Source of the DNA: Clostridiaceae bacterium
Lineage (GTDB): Bacteria > Bacillota > Clostridia > Oscillospirales > Acutalibacteraceae
Direction: 5' to 3'
Length of the DNA stretch: 64,000 nucleotides
Assembly: GCA_016295355.1 (NCBI GenBank)
Contig: JAEDLK010000002.1
Location: forward strand, 36,959-100,958
Positions 1 through 6,765 of this stretch are shown here, in pieces (position 1 is the stretch's first letter; every line of letters begins with the position of its first letter). The notes under the pieces are model-generated. The model was not told the origin of the DNA, made no database searches, and saw only the letters and a program-made list of their open reading frames with translations. The translations under genes and the position numbers were made by a program.

Positions 1-119
1 TCCAGTTCTTTTACAGCACGACTCAGTGCCGGTGCGCCGACAATTAACTCATCGGCCGCTTTGTTAATTGACATGGTTTCTGCAATGACAAGCGCATATT
101 TCATATGCAATAAATTCAT
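1..119 (-). CDS. LysR-family transcriptional regulator, N-terminal part only
   Basis: Only the first 39 codons are inside the window; the gene runs off the left edge. The translation begins MNLLHMKYALVIAETMSINK and continues into a helix-turn-helix that matches the start of LysR-type regulators (the 'A.....S...AA..L....PALSRAVKEL' pattern). The start is fixed by a good ribosome site, GAGGTGAT, just upstream on the minus strand. The target genes and ligand cannot be judged because the effector domain is missing. A structured repeat lies between this start and a candidate promoter at 354-382. Confidence 0.75.
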   Translation of the reverse strand, partial: MNLLHMKYALVIAETMSINKAADELIVGAPALSRAVKEL

Positions 120-132
120 AGTATCACCTCTG

Positions 133-349
133 TTATAATGGTTATAGATAGTCGAAATAGTGGTTAAATACACTATTTCGACACGAAATCTTCGATTTGT
201 GATGGCAAATTTTCAAAGAAAATTTGCCGATACCATTGCAATGAATATAGAGCAACTTCAAAAACAGTGCGTATTTGAAGTTGCAAAAGCCGATAAAATC
301 GGCTTTTCGAAACGCTTTCTAGCGTTTCGATATTCTATAGTCATTACGA
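133..349 (+). repeat. Structured interspersed repeat, copy 1
   Basis: This is a ~217-bp element with imperfect terminal inverted repeats (TTATAATGGTTATAG at the left, CTATAGTCATTA at the right). The inside is a row of short hairpins, including GTCGAAATAG/CTATTTCGAC, a GCCGATAAAATCGGC stem and CGAAACGCT/AGCGTTTCG. It is closely related to the copies at 37457-37670 and 59716-59928. It sits in the presumed leader of the LysR gene. Relative to that gene its orientation is opposite to that of the other two copies. It carries no convincing gene; the open frame through it is coincidental. Confidence 0.9.
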
Positions 350-353
350 TTAC

Positions 354-382
354 AGTATATCATAAAACCATTTGATGTGAAA
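354..382 (-). promoter_or_regulatory. Candidate sigma-A promoter for the LysR gene
   Basis: Read on the minus strand: TTTCAC, 17 bp, TATACT. It lies just outside repeat copy 1, so a transcript from here would carry the repeat in its leader before reaching the LysR start codon. Confidence 0.45.
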
Positions 383-745
383 TAAAAAATGGTATTTATT
401 TTTATCCCACACAGGTTTTACCTTAATATGTCTCATGGCATTACCGTATTTTCATTCAAAATATTCTTCGGTAAACAGCCTAATACTCTACCACTTAAGG
501 ATGCACAACGGTAGTTGCAATCAAACTTTGTTACGGGCAAAGCCATCATCCATGCTTACCCTTTGGATTAGCATAGTCATACCGAATAGCGTCCGTATCA
601 GAGCCATGATAACCGTTAATCATACCTGACTTTTTTAAGAGAAAAGAGTTCTGTGGGACTATCATGGCACAACGGTTCCCTTTGCTTAATACCGATGCGG
701 TTTATCTCTATATAATTTTTGAAACAACCATATAGAAACAGGCAA
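383..745. other. Gene-poor stretch with no assignable gene
   Basis: No gene with a ribosome site and a recognisable product is visible. A 39-codon open frame on the minus strand (546-665) contains the string INGYHGSDTDAIRYDY, which looks protein-like, but it has no obvious ribosome site and I do not recognise it. The stretch may be eroded coding sequence. Confidence 0.5.
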
Positions 746-774
746 ATCGCCTGCCGAGAGTATCAGCAGGCGAT
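746..774 (-). terminator. Hairpin terminator downstream of desulfoferrodoxin
   Basis: A perfect 9-bp stem ATCGCCTGC/GCAGGCGAT lies 8 bases past the stop codon. The T-run on the minus strand is weak, so efficiency is uncertain. Confidence 0.6.
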
Positions 775-781
775 AACGTTT

Positions 782-1162
782 TTATTTGATTTCGGTTTTC
801 CATAGCCCGTGGAGATTGCAGTAAGCATAAACGGCAATGGGTTTATCCTCGCCAATGCAGAAAGTTACTTCCGGTGCATCTCCGGGCTTAAAGGCTCTGC
901 GCTGACCGCCTTTTTCGGTTTCAACATACACCCACTGAATGTAGTGTTCATCGGTCATCGGGTGGTTTACTTCACCGACATTAATATGAATAGCACCGTC
1001 TTCTACAGTTACAAACGGCAGATGTTTTTCACCTGCAGCTTCAGTGGTATTCGGAATAAGTGCTTCCATTTTCTGCCCACAGCACATCATAGGAACACCT
1101 GCGTCATGGATGAGTCCGATTAGGTTACCGCAATGGCGGCAGATATAAAATTTTTCTTTCAT
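782..1162 (-). CDS. dfx: Desulfoferrodoxin (2Fe superoxide reductase)
   Basis: This 126-residue protein reduces superoxide to hydrogen peroxide in the cytoplasm without producing oxygen, taking electrons from rubredoxin-type donors. The N-terminal desulforedoxin-like domain has the FeCys4 centre ligands C8, C11, C27 and C28. The C-terminal domain has the expected active-site ligands H47 (in an EKHLP motif), H67, H73, C115 and H118. The start at 1162 follows AAAGGAGGACATACA; a longer upstream extension would run into rubrerythrin and is rejected. It lies 13 bp downstream of rubrerythrin on the same strand, so the pair is probably one oxidative-stress transcript. Confidence 0.93.
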   Translation of the reverse strand: MKEKFYICRHCGNLIGLIHDAGVPMMCCGQKMEALIPNTTEAAGEKHLPFVTVEDGAIHINVGEVNHPMTDEHYIQWVYVETEKGGQRRAFKPGDAPEVTFCIGEDKPIAVYAYCNLHGLWKTEIK

Positions 1163-1175
1163 TGTATGTCCTCCT

Positions 1176-1829
1176 TTAATAGTTTTCTTTGCGAACTTCA
1201 AAATAGGCCTGCGGATGCTTACATACAGGGCAAGTGTCGGGAGCAGCGGTGCCGACAACAATATGTCCGCAATTCCGGCATTCCCAAACGGTTACGCCGG
1301 ACTTCTCAAATACGGCTTTGGTTTCAACGTTGTTAAGCAGAGCACGGTATCTTTCTTCGTGCGCCTTTTCGATAGCGGCAACGCCACGGAATTGTTCGGC
1401 TAAATCGTGGAAGCCTTCTTCGTCGGCTTCTTTTGCCATCCGGTCGTACATATCGGTCCACTCTGCATTTTCGCCCTCAGCGGCATGAAGGAGATTTTCG
1501 GCGGTATCGCCAAGTTCTCCGAGAGCCTTAAACCACAGCTTTGCGTGTTCCTTTTCGTTTTCGGCTGTTTTCAGGAACAGTGCCGCTATCTGCTCATAGC
1601 CCGCCTTCTTCGCTACGCTTGCAAAGTAGGTATACTTGTTTCTTGCCTGTGATTCGCCGGCAAATGCCTCCCAAAGATTCTTTTCGGTTTTGGTACCGGC
1701 ATAAGGATTTTTGGACTCTTCCTCCATTTTTACAAATTTTTCTTTCGGCTGTTTGCAAACAGCACAGGTTTCGGGGGAAGTAACACCTTCGTGAACATAA
1801 CCGCATACTGAACATTTCCATTTAGCCAT
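1176..1829 (-). CDS. rbr: Rubrerythrin with a rubredoxin domain at each end
   Basis: This 217-residue non-haem di-iron peroxidase reduces hydrogen peroxide. An N-terminal rubredoxin-like domain carries C6, C9, C22 and C25. The central four-helix di-iron domain has Glu-rich helices (GESQARNKY, ENEKEHAKLW, AIEKAHEERY). A second, C-terminal rubredoxin domain carries C184, C187, C200 and C203. Classical rubrerythrin has only the C-terminal rubredoxin and reverse rubrerythrin only the N-terminal one, so having both is less common. The start follows AAAGAGGTAATAAAA. It is upstream of desulfoferrodoxin and just downstream of a probable perR relic. Confidence 0.92.
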   Translation of the reverse strand: MAKWKCSVCGYVHEGVTSPETCAVCKQPKEKFVKMEEESKNPYAGTKTEKNLWEAFAGESQARNKYTYFASVAKKAGYEQIAALFLKTAENEKEHAKLWFKALGELGDTAENLLHAAEGENAEWTDMYDRMAKEADEEGFHDLAEQFRGVAAIEKAHEERYRALLNNVETKAVFEKSGVTVWECRNCGHIVVGTAAPDTCPVCKHPQAYFEVRKENY

Positions 1830-1861
1830 TTTTATTACCTCTTTCTTTTTAATATTTTTGT

Positions 1862-1968
1862 TTATTGAATACTTTTTAGCAGGTATACCACCACATCGGT
1901 GGGACTATCGGGATACATTTTAATGAGTTGAGAATTTCTTTGGTGTTTGCCCTTTGAGGAAGAATAAA
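1862..1968 (-). pseudogene. Probable relic of a Fur/PerR-family regulator (N-terminal helices)
   Basis: Two reading frames joined near 1908 give a Fur/PerR-like N-terminus: QRANTKEILNSLKCIP in one frame, then SPTDVVVYLLKSI in the next. This resembles the family pattern 'QREAIL..L....HPTA..VY..V'. The frame change and immediate stop show the gene is broken and lacks its C-terminal metal-binding half. A perR gene next to rubrerythrin is a usual clostridial arrangement, which supports the reading. The match is by eye only and short. Confidence 0.4.
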
Positions 1969-2126
1969 GCCTACTTCTCGGCATAAGTCCTCTGCCATAA
2001 GCCGAGCCGATTTTGCAACCGCCTTTGACAGAACACCGAGGAATTGAGGAGTAATGTCCGCAGCGTTCCTTCTGCGATAAGTCTGCCTTATCCATAAACC
2101 AATTGTTTCAAATCTCCTCACCAAAT

Positions 2127-2160
2127 AATATACCTTGATAACGAACATATGTCAATAATT
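2127..2160 (-). promoter_or_regulatory. Promoter for the perR-relic/rbr/dfx transcript
   Basis: On the minus strand TTGACA is followed after 17 bp by TATATT, close to consensus. It points through the perR relic toward rubrerythrin and desulfoferrodoxin, about 300 bp downstream. Confidence 0.6.
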
Positions 2161-2677
2161 TATTTGACGTATGCCCAAAACATTGATATACTTTGAATGA
2201 TAAGGGAGATTGGCTGATCAATCACTTAACATACTACCCTTTTGGGATAAACTTGATACAACGAAGCAGAGCAAGCTTCAAAGGTTCTGCTGTCGTTGCA
2301 ATGTTCATAAGGAAAAAAGGCTGCATCATGGCTCTACCGACTGCATCGCACTGATTCTTGTATGATCCGGTCAGTCCTGATCTTTTGCTGTATCCCAGGA
2401 CAACAGAGAGATTAAACGGTACGCCTTTCGAGCGAGATATTTTTCTTTTCCCTGCTGTTTGCATCATGAACAGGAGTTCATTTGATATCACAGTCACCGC
2501 ACAAAGAGATACAGCGGTTTTGTGAATCCACACAATCCCATCGCTATCAACTGCACTACCTATCTGGGCAACAAAACGGCAAGAATGTTGGGTGCGGTAT
2601 GAGCCATGCCGGGAACGGTCATTTCGTCCTTCTTGAAGTGATTGTTCAAAAAATGTAAAGAAAGGGTGGTAAACCTC
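2161..2677. other. Intergenic stretch with a start-less open frame
   Basis: No supported gene. On the minus strand a frame stays open from about 2640 to 2234 (roughly 135 codons, ending CIKFIPKG). It has no start codon or ribosome site outside the neighbouring regulator gene. It could be a gene remnant, but I do not recognise the product. Nothing on the plus strand is convincing until the regulator's ribosome site. Confidence 0.4.
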
Positions 2678-3355
2678 ATGGACAAAGAAATAAAAATTGT
2701 CGAAAAGTACTACGGTGAAATCAATCATTGTCCATTGTTTTCAGATAACAATAAAGACGACATGATTCAGTCGCTTGAATTATTGAATTATAAGTTCTTA
2801 TCGTATAAGAAAAACGAATATTTGCTCCATTGCGGAGATGCACTTGAGAGTTTTGGTTTAGTGGTATTCGGACGAATAAAGGTTATGATTGATGACCTTG
2901 AAGGAAATACGGCCATTATGGCAGAAGTAACAGCCGGAAAGACATTTGGAGAGTCGCTTTGTTTTTTGAAACGTGATCATTCAGGAATCTATATTTGTGC
3001 GGCAGAAGATACCGGCGTCATTTGGCTTTCACCAAAAAAGCTTTTTATTGGCATTCATTCTAATCAAGTTAAAGCCCTTGAAAGACGGTTTGTTGAAATG
3101 TTAGCCACAAGAACCCTGTTAATGAACAATAGAATCCAAATTCTGTCTAAACTTTCTCTACGGGAAAAAATAATCACTTTTTTAACGTTTTCCAAGCGCC
3201 ATGCAAAGGATAACCATCTTGATGTATCTCTTTCACGGGAAGAAATGGCCATATATTTTGGAACAAACCGCAGTGCCTTGTCAAGAGAATTATCCAATAT
3301 GAAAAAAGATGGTTTGATCGATTATTCGAAAAATCACTTCATTATGAAATTTTGA
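2678..3355 (+). CDS. Crp/Fnr-family transcriptional regulator
   Basis: The 225-residue protein has an N-terminal cyclic-nucleotide-binding-like beta-barrel (LHCGDALESFG, then FGRIKVMIDD and GKTFGESLCF). A central dimerisation helix follows, then a C-terminal winged helix-turn-helix (SLSREEMAIYFGTNRSALSR). Cysteines are present but do not form the N-terminal cluster pattern of oxygen-sensing FNR, so the signal is unknown. The start at 2678 follows AAAGGGTGG; upstream in-frame codons are ignored. It is the first gene of a same-strand set continuing into an importer and HydE/HydF-like genes, and is likely their local regulator. Confidence 0.9.
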   Translation: MDKEIKIVEKYYGEINHCPLFSDNNKDDMIQSLELLNYKFLSYKKNEYLLHCGDALESFGLVVFGRIKVMIDDLEGNTAIMAEVTAGKTFGESLCFLKRDHSGIYICAAEDTGVIWLSPKKLFIGIHSNQVKALERRFVEMLATRTLLMNNRIQILSKLSLREKIITFLTFSKRHAKDNHLDVSLSREEMAIYFGTNRSALSRELSNMKKDGLIDYSKNHFIMKF

Positions 3356-3368
3356 CAGAATCGGAAAC

Positions 3369-3392
3369 ACATCGTTGCAATTGCAACGATGT
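3369..3392 (+). promoter_or_regulatory. 24-bp perfect palindrome (terminator or operator)
   Basis: The dyad centred on ATCGTTGCAATTGCAACGAT is followed immediately by a T-rich run (GTTTTTCTTTTATTTTTG). It can act as a rho-independent terminator after the regulator gene. Its perfect symmetry also fits an operator for a dimeric Crp-like protein. It lies 56 bp before the binding-protein gene. Confidence 0.6.
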
Positions 3393-3447
3393 TTTTCTTT
3401 TATTTTTGTTATACTTCTACCATACTCATAAGAAAGAAGGACTAATC

Positions 3448-4455
3448 ATGAAAAAAATACTATCCATTCTTTTAACAATGCTTATGGTTTTGTCGGTTGT
3501 AGGGTGTTCCCATCATGCTGAAAATACCACAAGTGATACCAACGAAACCAAAAGTGAGAGAGCTATTGTGCGTTTGGGGGGGCTTAAGGGACCGACCTCT
3601 ATGGGTATGGTAAAGCTTCTGGATGATGACGAAAACGGAAAAACAGAAAATGATTACGAGTTTACCATGGCCGCTTCGGCAGATGAACTTACGCCTAAAC
3701 TTTTGAAGGGAGAACTTGATATTTTAGCGGTTCCTGCCAATCTCGGAGCGGTTCTCTATAACAAATCCAACGGCGCAGTAAAAATGATTGCCGTCAATAT
3801 GCTCGGTGCCATTTATATTGTTGAAAAGAACGGCAATACAATCAACACGCTTTCTGATTTGAAAGGCAAGACGATCTATGCAACCGGTAAAGGTTCTACA
3901 CCTGAATATGTACTTGCCTATTTGTTAAGCCAGAGCGGTTTGGATATTGCCAAGGATGTTACAATCGTATGGAAAAGCGAGCCGACGGAAACGGTTGCCG
4001 CCATGGCCACTCAAGAAAATGCCATTGCTATGCTTCCCCAACCTTTTGTAACAGTAGCTCAAACTCAAATTCAAACGCTGCGTGTGGCGGTCGACTTATA
4101 TGCCGAATGGGAAAAACTCGGTGTTGACAGTAAATTTATTACGGCAGGAATTATTGTGAATTCAAAGTTCGCCGAAAATAATCCGGAGGCCGTTCAGAGG
4201 TTTCTGAAAGAATATGCGGAATCAACAAAGTATGTAAAGGAAAATGTTGATAAAGCTTCAGAACTTATTGAAAAATATGATATCGTTAAAGCGGCTATTG
4301 CAAAAAAGGCGTTGCCGCAATGTAATATTGTTTGCATCACCAATGACAACATGAAGCAGTCGGTTCTCGGTTATTTCAAAGTGCTGTTCGACCAGAACCC
4401 TGCCTCTGTGGGCGGAACTCTTCCGGGAGACGATTTCTTTTTGATGTATGAATAA
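3448..4455 (+). CDS. ABC importer substrate-binding lipoprotein (NMT1/SsuA-like)
   Basis: The 335-residue protein has a lipoprotein signal peptide with a lipobox ending at C20 (VVGC). A two-lobed periplasmic-binding-type fold of the NMT1/SsuA/TauA class follows: an opening RLGGLKGPTSMGMVKLL, a LKGELDILAVPANLG segment and a DLKGKTIYATGKGSTPEY segment. It would deliver an unknown small molecule to the downstream permease. The chosen start follows AGAAAGAAGG; an upstream TTG frame overlapping the regulator's stop is rejected. The last 8 bp overlap the permease gene. Base composition is AT-richer than most of the window. The substrate cannot be read from sequence. Confidence 0.85.
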   Translation: MKKILSILLTMLMVLSVVGCSHHAENTTSDTNETKSERAIVRLGGLKGPTSMGMVKLLDDDENGKTENDYEFTMAASADELTPKLLKGELDILAVPANLGAVLYNKSNGAVKMIAVNMLGAIYIVEKNGNTINTLSDLKGKTIYATGKGSTPEYVLAYLLSQSGLDIAKDVTIVWKSEPTETVAAMATQENAIAMLPQPFVTVAQTQIQTLRVAVDLYAEWEKLGVDSKFITAGIIVNSKFAENNPEAVQRFLKEYAESTKYVKENVDKASELIEKYDIVKAAIAKKALPQCNIVCITNDNMKQSVLGYFKVLFDQNPASVGGTLPGDDFFLMYE

Positions 4456-5197
4456 AAAAGTACTATACAAATTTATTTCAGTCTTTTTTCTGCTTACATT
4501 ATGGCAGGTGCTGTCGATAGTGATTGGTGCTGACTTTCTGCTTGCTTCACCTATTTCGGTGGTTAAACGGTTATCAACACTGATTTTTGAAAACGATTTT
4601 ATCAAAACGGTTTTGTTTTCGTTTGCTCGTATTGGAATCGGATTTCTATGCGCATTTTCTTTAGGTATTCTTTTGGCAATAGCGGCTTCACGCTATCACC
4701 TTATTGAATATTTTCTATGGCCTTTTGTAAGTGTTATAAAGTCAGTACCGGTCGCCTCATTTATCATTTTGTGTCTTATTTGGCTTGATTATGAAAAGCT
4801 CACGGTAATCATCGCCTTCCTGATTGCTTTTCCGGCTATTTATTCTAATGTACTACAGGGAATGAAAAATGCAGATAAACAGCTTGCAGAAGTCGGAAAA
4901 CTCTACCATGTGCCGTTTCAAAGAAGATTTCTATATATTTATTTGCCGAGCATAAAACCTTTTTTAATATCCTCGTGCAATGTTGCGGTAGGTATGGCTT
5001 GGAAAGCCGGCGTTGCCGCAGAAGTAATAGGAATTGTTAAAGGTTCAATCGGTGAAAAACTATATGAATCAAAAATCTATTTTCAAAATGCAGATTTACT
5101 GGCCTGGACGGTAGTGATTGTCTTTGTAAGTGCCTTTTCGGAAAAACTGTTTGTTTTACTGTTGGTACGGTTGTTCAGGAGGATTGAACAAATATGA
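4448..5197 (+). CDS. ABC importer permease (SsuC/TauC-like)
   Basis: This 249-residue integral membrane protein has about six hydrophobic segments. The binding-protein-dependent transport signature near 130-165 contacts the ATPase. It belongs to the nitrate/sulfonate/taurine/thiamine-precursor permease class. It overlaps the binding-protein gene by 8 bp and the ATPase gene by 4 bp (ATGA), indicating translational coupling. The substrate is unknown. Confidence 0.88.
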   Translation: MNKKVLYKFISVFFLLTLWQVLSIVIGADFLLASPISVVKRLSTLIFENDFIKTVLFSFARIGIGFLCAFSLGILLAIAASRYHLIEYFLWPFVSVIKSVPVASFIILCLIWLDYEKLTVIIAFLIAFPAIYSNVLQGMKNADKQLAEVGKLYHVPFQRRFLYIYLPSIKPFLISSCNVAVGMAWKAGVAAEVIGIVKGSIGEKLYESKIYFQNADLLAWTVVIVFVSAFSEKLFVLLLVRLFRRIEQI

Positions 5198-5778
5198 GTC
5201 ATATTAACATAAAACAGATTTCAAAAGCGTTCGGCGACAAACAGATACTTTCTGACTTATCTCTCTGCATTGAAGAAGGAATAACCACCTGTATTATGGG
5301 ACCATCCGGTTGCGGAAAGACCACCTTACTGCGTATTATCAGCGGGCTTGAAACGGCGGATGAGGGCGAAATAATATCGGATGCTAAAAGGCTCTCATTT
5401 GTCTTTCAAGAAGACCGTTTAAGTGAAAATTATACAGCTGTTTCCAATATTAAGTTTGTTGTAGGAAAGTCTGTGCCCCGAAAAACCATTATAGAAATGC
5501 TCACGGAATTCGGTCTGGAAGATTCAATGAACAAGCCTGTCCGTGAATTAAGCGGGGGTATGAAACGGCGCGTTGCAATAGCAAGAGCATTATGTGCGCC
5601 GTATGACTTACTGATTATGGATGAACCTTTAAGGGGACTTGATGAAAAGCTTAAGCAATCGGTGATGAACACAATCAAGCAAAAAACCAAAGGGAAAACA
5701 GTCATATTGGTAACCCACGATACATCGGAAGCTGAATTCCTTGGGAATAAACTGATACATTGGGAGACAAAATCATGA
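5194..5778 (+). CDS. ABC importer ATP-binding protein (SsuB/TauB-like), short
   Basis: The 194-residue ATPase is shorter than the usual ~240-260 but has all catalytic elements: Walker A GPSGCGKTT, signature LSGGMKRR, Walker B LLIMDEPLRGLD and the H-loop VTHD. The missing length is the C-terminal extension, so it should still be functional. It overlaps the permease by 4 bp and the radical SAM gene by 4 bp, tying the importer tightly to the maturase-like enzymes downstream. Confidence 0.88.
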   Translation: MSHINIKQISKAFGDKQILSDLSLCIEEGITTCIMGPSGCGKTTLLRIISGLETADEGEIISDAKRLSFVFQEDRLSENYTAVSNIKFVVGKSVPRKTIIEMLTEFGLEDSMNKPVRELSGGMKRRVAIARALCAPYDLLIMDEPLRGLDEKLKQSVMNTIKQKTKGKTVILVTHDTSEAEFLGNKLIHWETKS

Positions 5779-6755
5779 ACATTCAATCAAAAAGCGAAGT
5801 TATTGAAATCCTTTCAATGCCGCAGGAGACTTTTGAAAAAGAGATCATACCACAAGCGCAAAAAGCTTCAAAAGATGCATTGTCCGGAAATTTACTTGTT
5901 ACATCCATGATGGGATATAGCAACATATGCAAAAACAATTGTCTTTACTGTGGGATGAGGGCCAAAAACAACAGCATTCATAGATTCAGAATAGAGCCGG
6001 AAGACGTCATTCATGCTTGTGTAGAGGCTAAAAACAATGGTTTCAGACGCACTTTTCTGATTTCAGGCGAGGATCCGAAATACGGTTTTGAAAACATCTT
6101 AAAAATTGTCAGCAAGCTTAAAGAAGAAAACATGTTTGTCAGTCTTGCTTGCGGCGAATTTGAAAAGAGCCAATTTGACGAGCTTAAAGATGCCGGTGTC
6201 GATGAATATGTGCTAAAATTCGAAATGTCAAATCCAAAGAGTTTTAATGATCTTAATCCATCAACAACCTTTGAAAAACGAATGAAATCCATTGAATACA
6301 TCAAGAGTATAGGGATGAAATTAGCATCCGGTAACATAGTTGATTGGCCGGGTCAGTCGATGGACGAGCTTGCCGACGATATCCTTTTGATGAAAAAACT
6401 GGATATCAGTTGGGCCCCGATTATTCCCTATTTACCCGCGTTAAACACACCTCTTGCTGAAAAGAAAAAGCGGGGAGACCTTTTGACATTATACAAAGAA
6501 ATCGCCATTCTAAGACTGATGATGCCCCGTGTAAATATTACTGCACAACAACCGGGTGTTGATATGACAAAGGGTCTCTCCGATATAGACGGCAACATGG
6601 CGGCCATCAATGCCGGTGCAAATGTATTGTTTTTTGATCTGCTCTGTGATGCCGATGCCAAGAGTTTTAGAGTCATCGATGACAGAAACATTACGGGTCC
6701 TACACATATTTTCAAGATTGCCAATATGACAGGAAGAAACCTGATTTTAGAATAG
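5775..6755 (+). CDS. Divergent HydE-like radical SAM enzyme
   Basis: The 326-residue radical SAM TIM-barrel has the cluster motif C52-x3-C56-x2-C59 within NICKNNCLYCGMR, almost identical to HydE (the [FeFe]-hydrogenase H-cluster maturase). HydE-like SGEDP and PGQS segments follow. Several other HydE landmarks differ: KFEMSNP stands where HydE usually has RHETA, and AGANVLFFDLL where HydE has a GANVMPN-like run. There is no C-terminal second-cluster CxxC. It could be true HydE or a paralogue acting on another substrate. Start 5775 follows GGGAGA and overlaps the ATPase stop. HydF follows 10 bp later. Confidence 0.8.
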   Translation: MNIQSKSEVIEILSMPQETFEKEIIPQAQKASKDALSGNLLVTSMMGYSNICKNNCLYCGMRAKNNSIHRFRIEPEDVIHACVEAKNNGFRRTFLISGEDPKYGFENILKIVSKLKEENMFVSLACGEFEKSQFDELKDAGVDEYVLKFEMSNPKSFNDLNPSTTFEKRMKSIEYIKSIGMKLASGNIVDWPGQSMDELADDILLMKKLDISWAPIIPYLPALNTPLAEKKKRGDLLTLYKEIAILRLMMPRVNITAQQPGVDMTKGLSDIDGNMAAINAGANVLFFDLLCDADAKSFRVIDDRNITGPTHIFKIANMTGRNLILE

Positions 6756-6765
6756 GAGAAGAACC

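Noticed and set aside
133..349. CRISPR array from the repeated short stems
   Set aside because: The stems differ from one another within the element and there are no uniform repeat-spacer units; the whole block is what recurs.
160..375. Open frame through repeat copy 1, with similar frames in copies 2 and 3
   Set aside because: The frame is kept only at its ends; the middle differs by compensating shifts between copies, there is no ribosome site, and the sequence is explained by hairpins.
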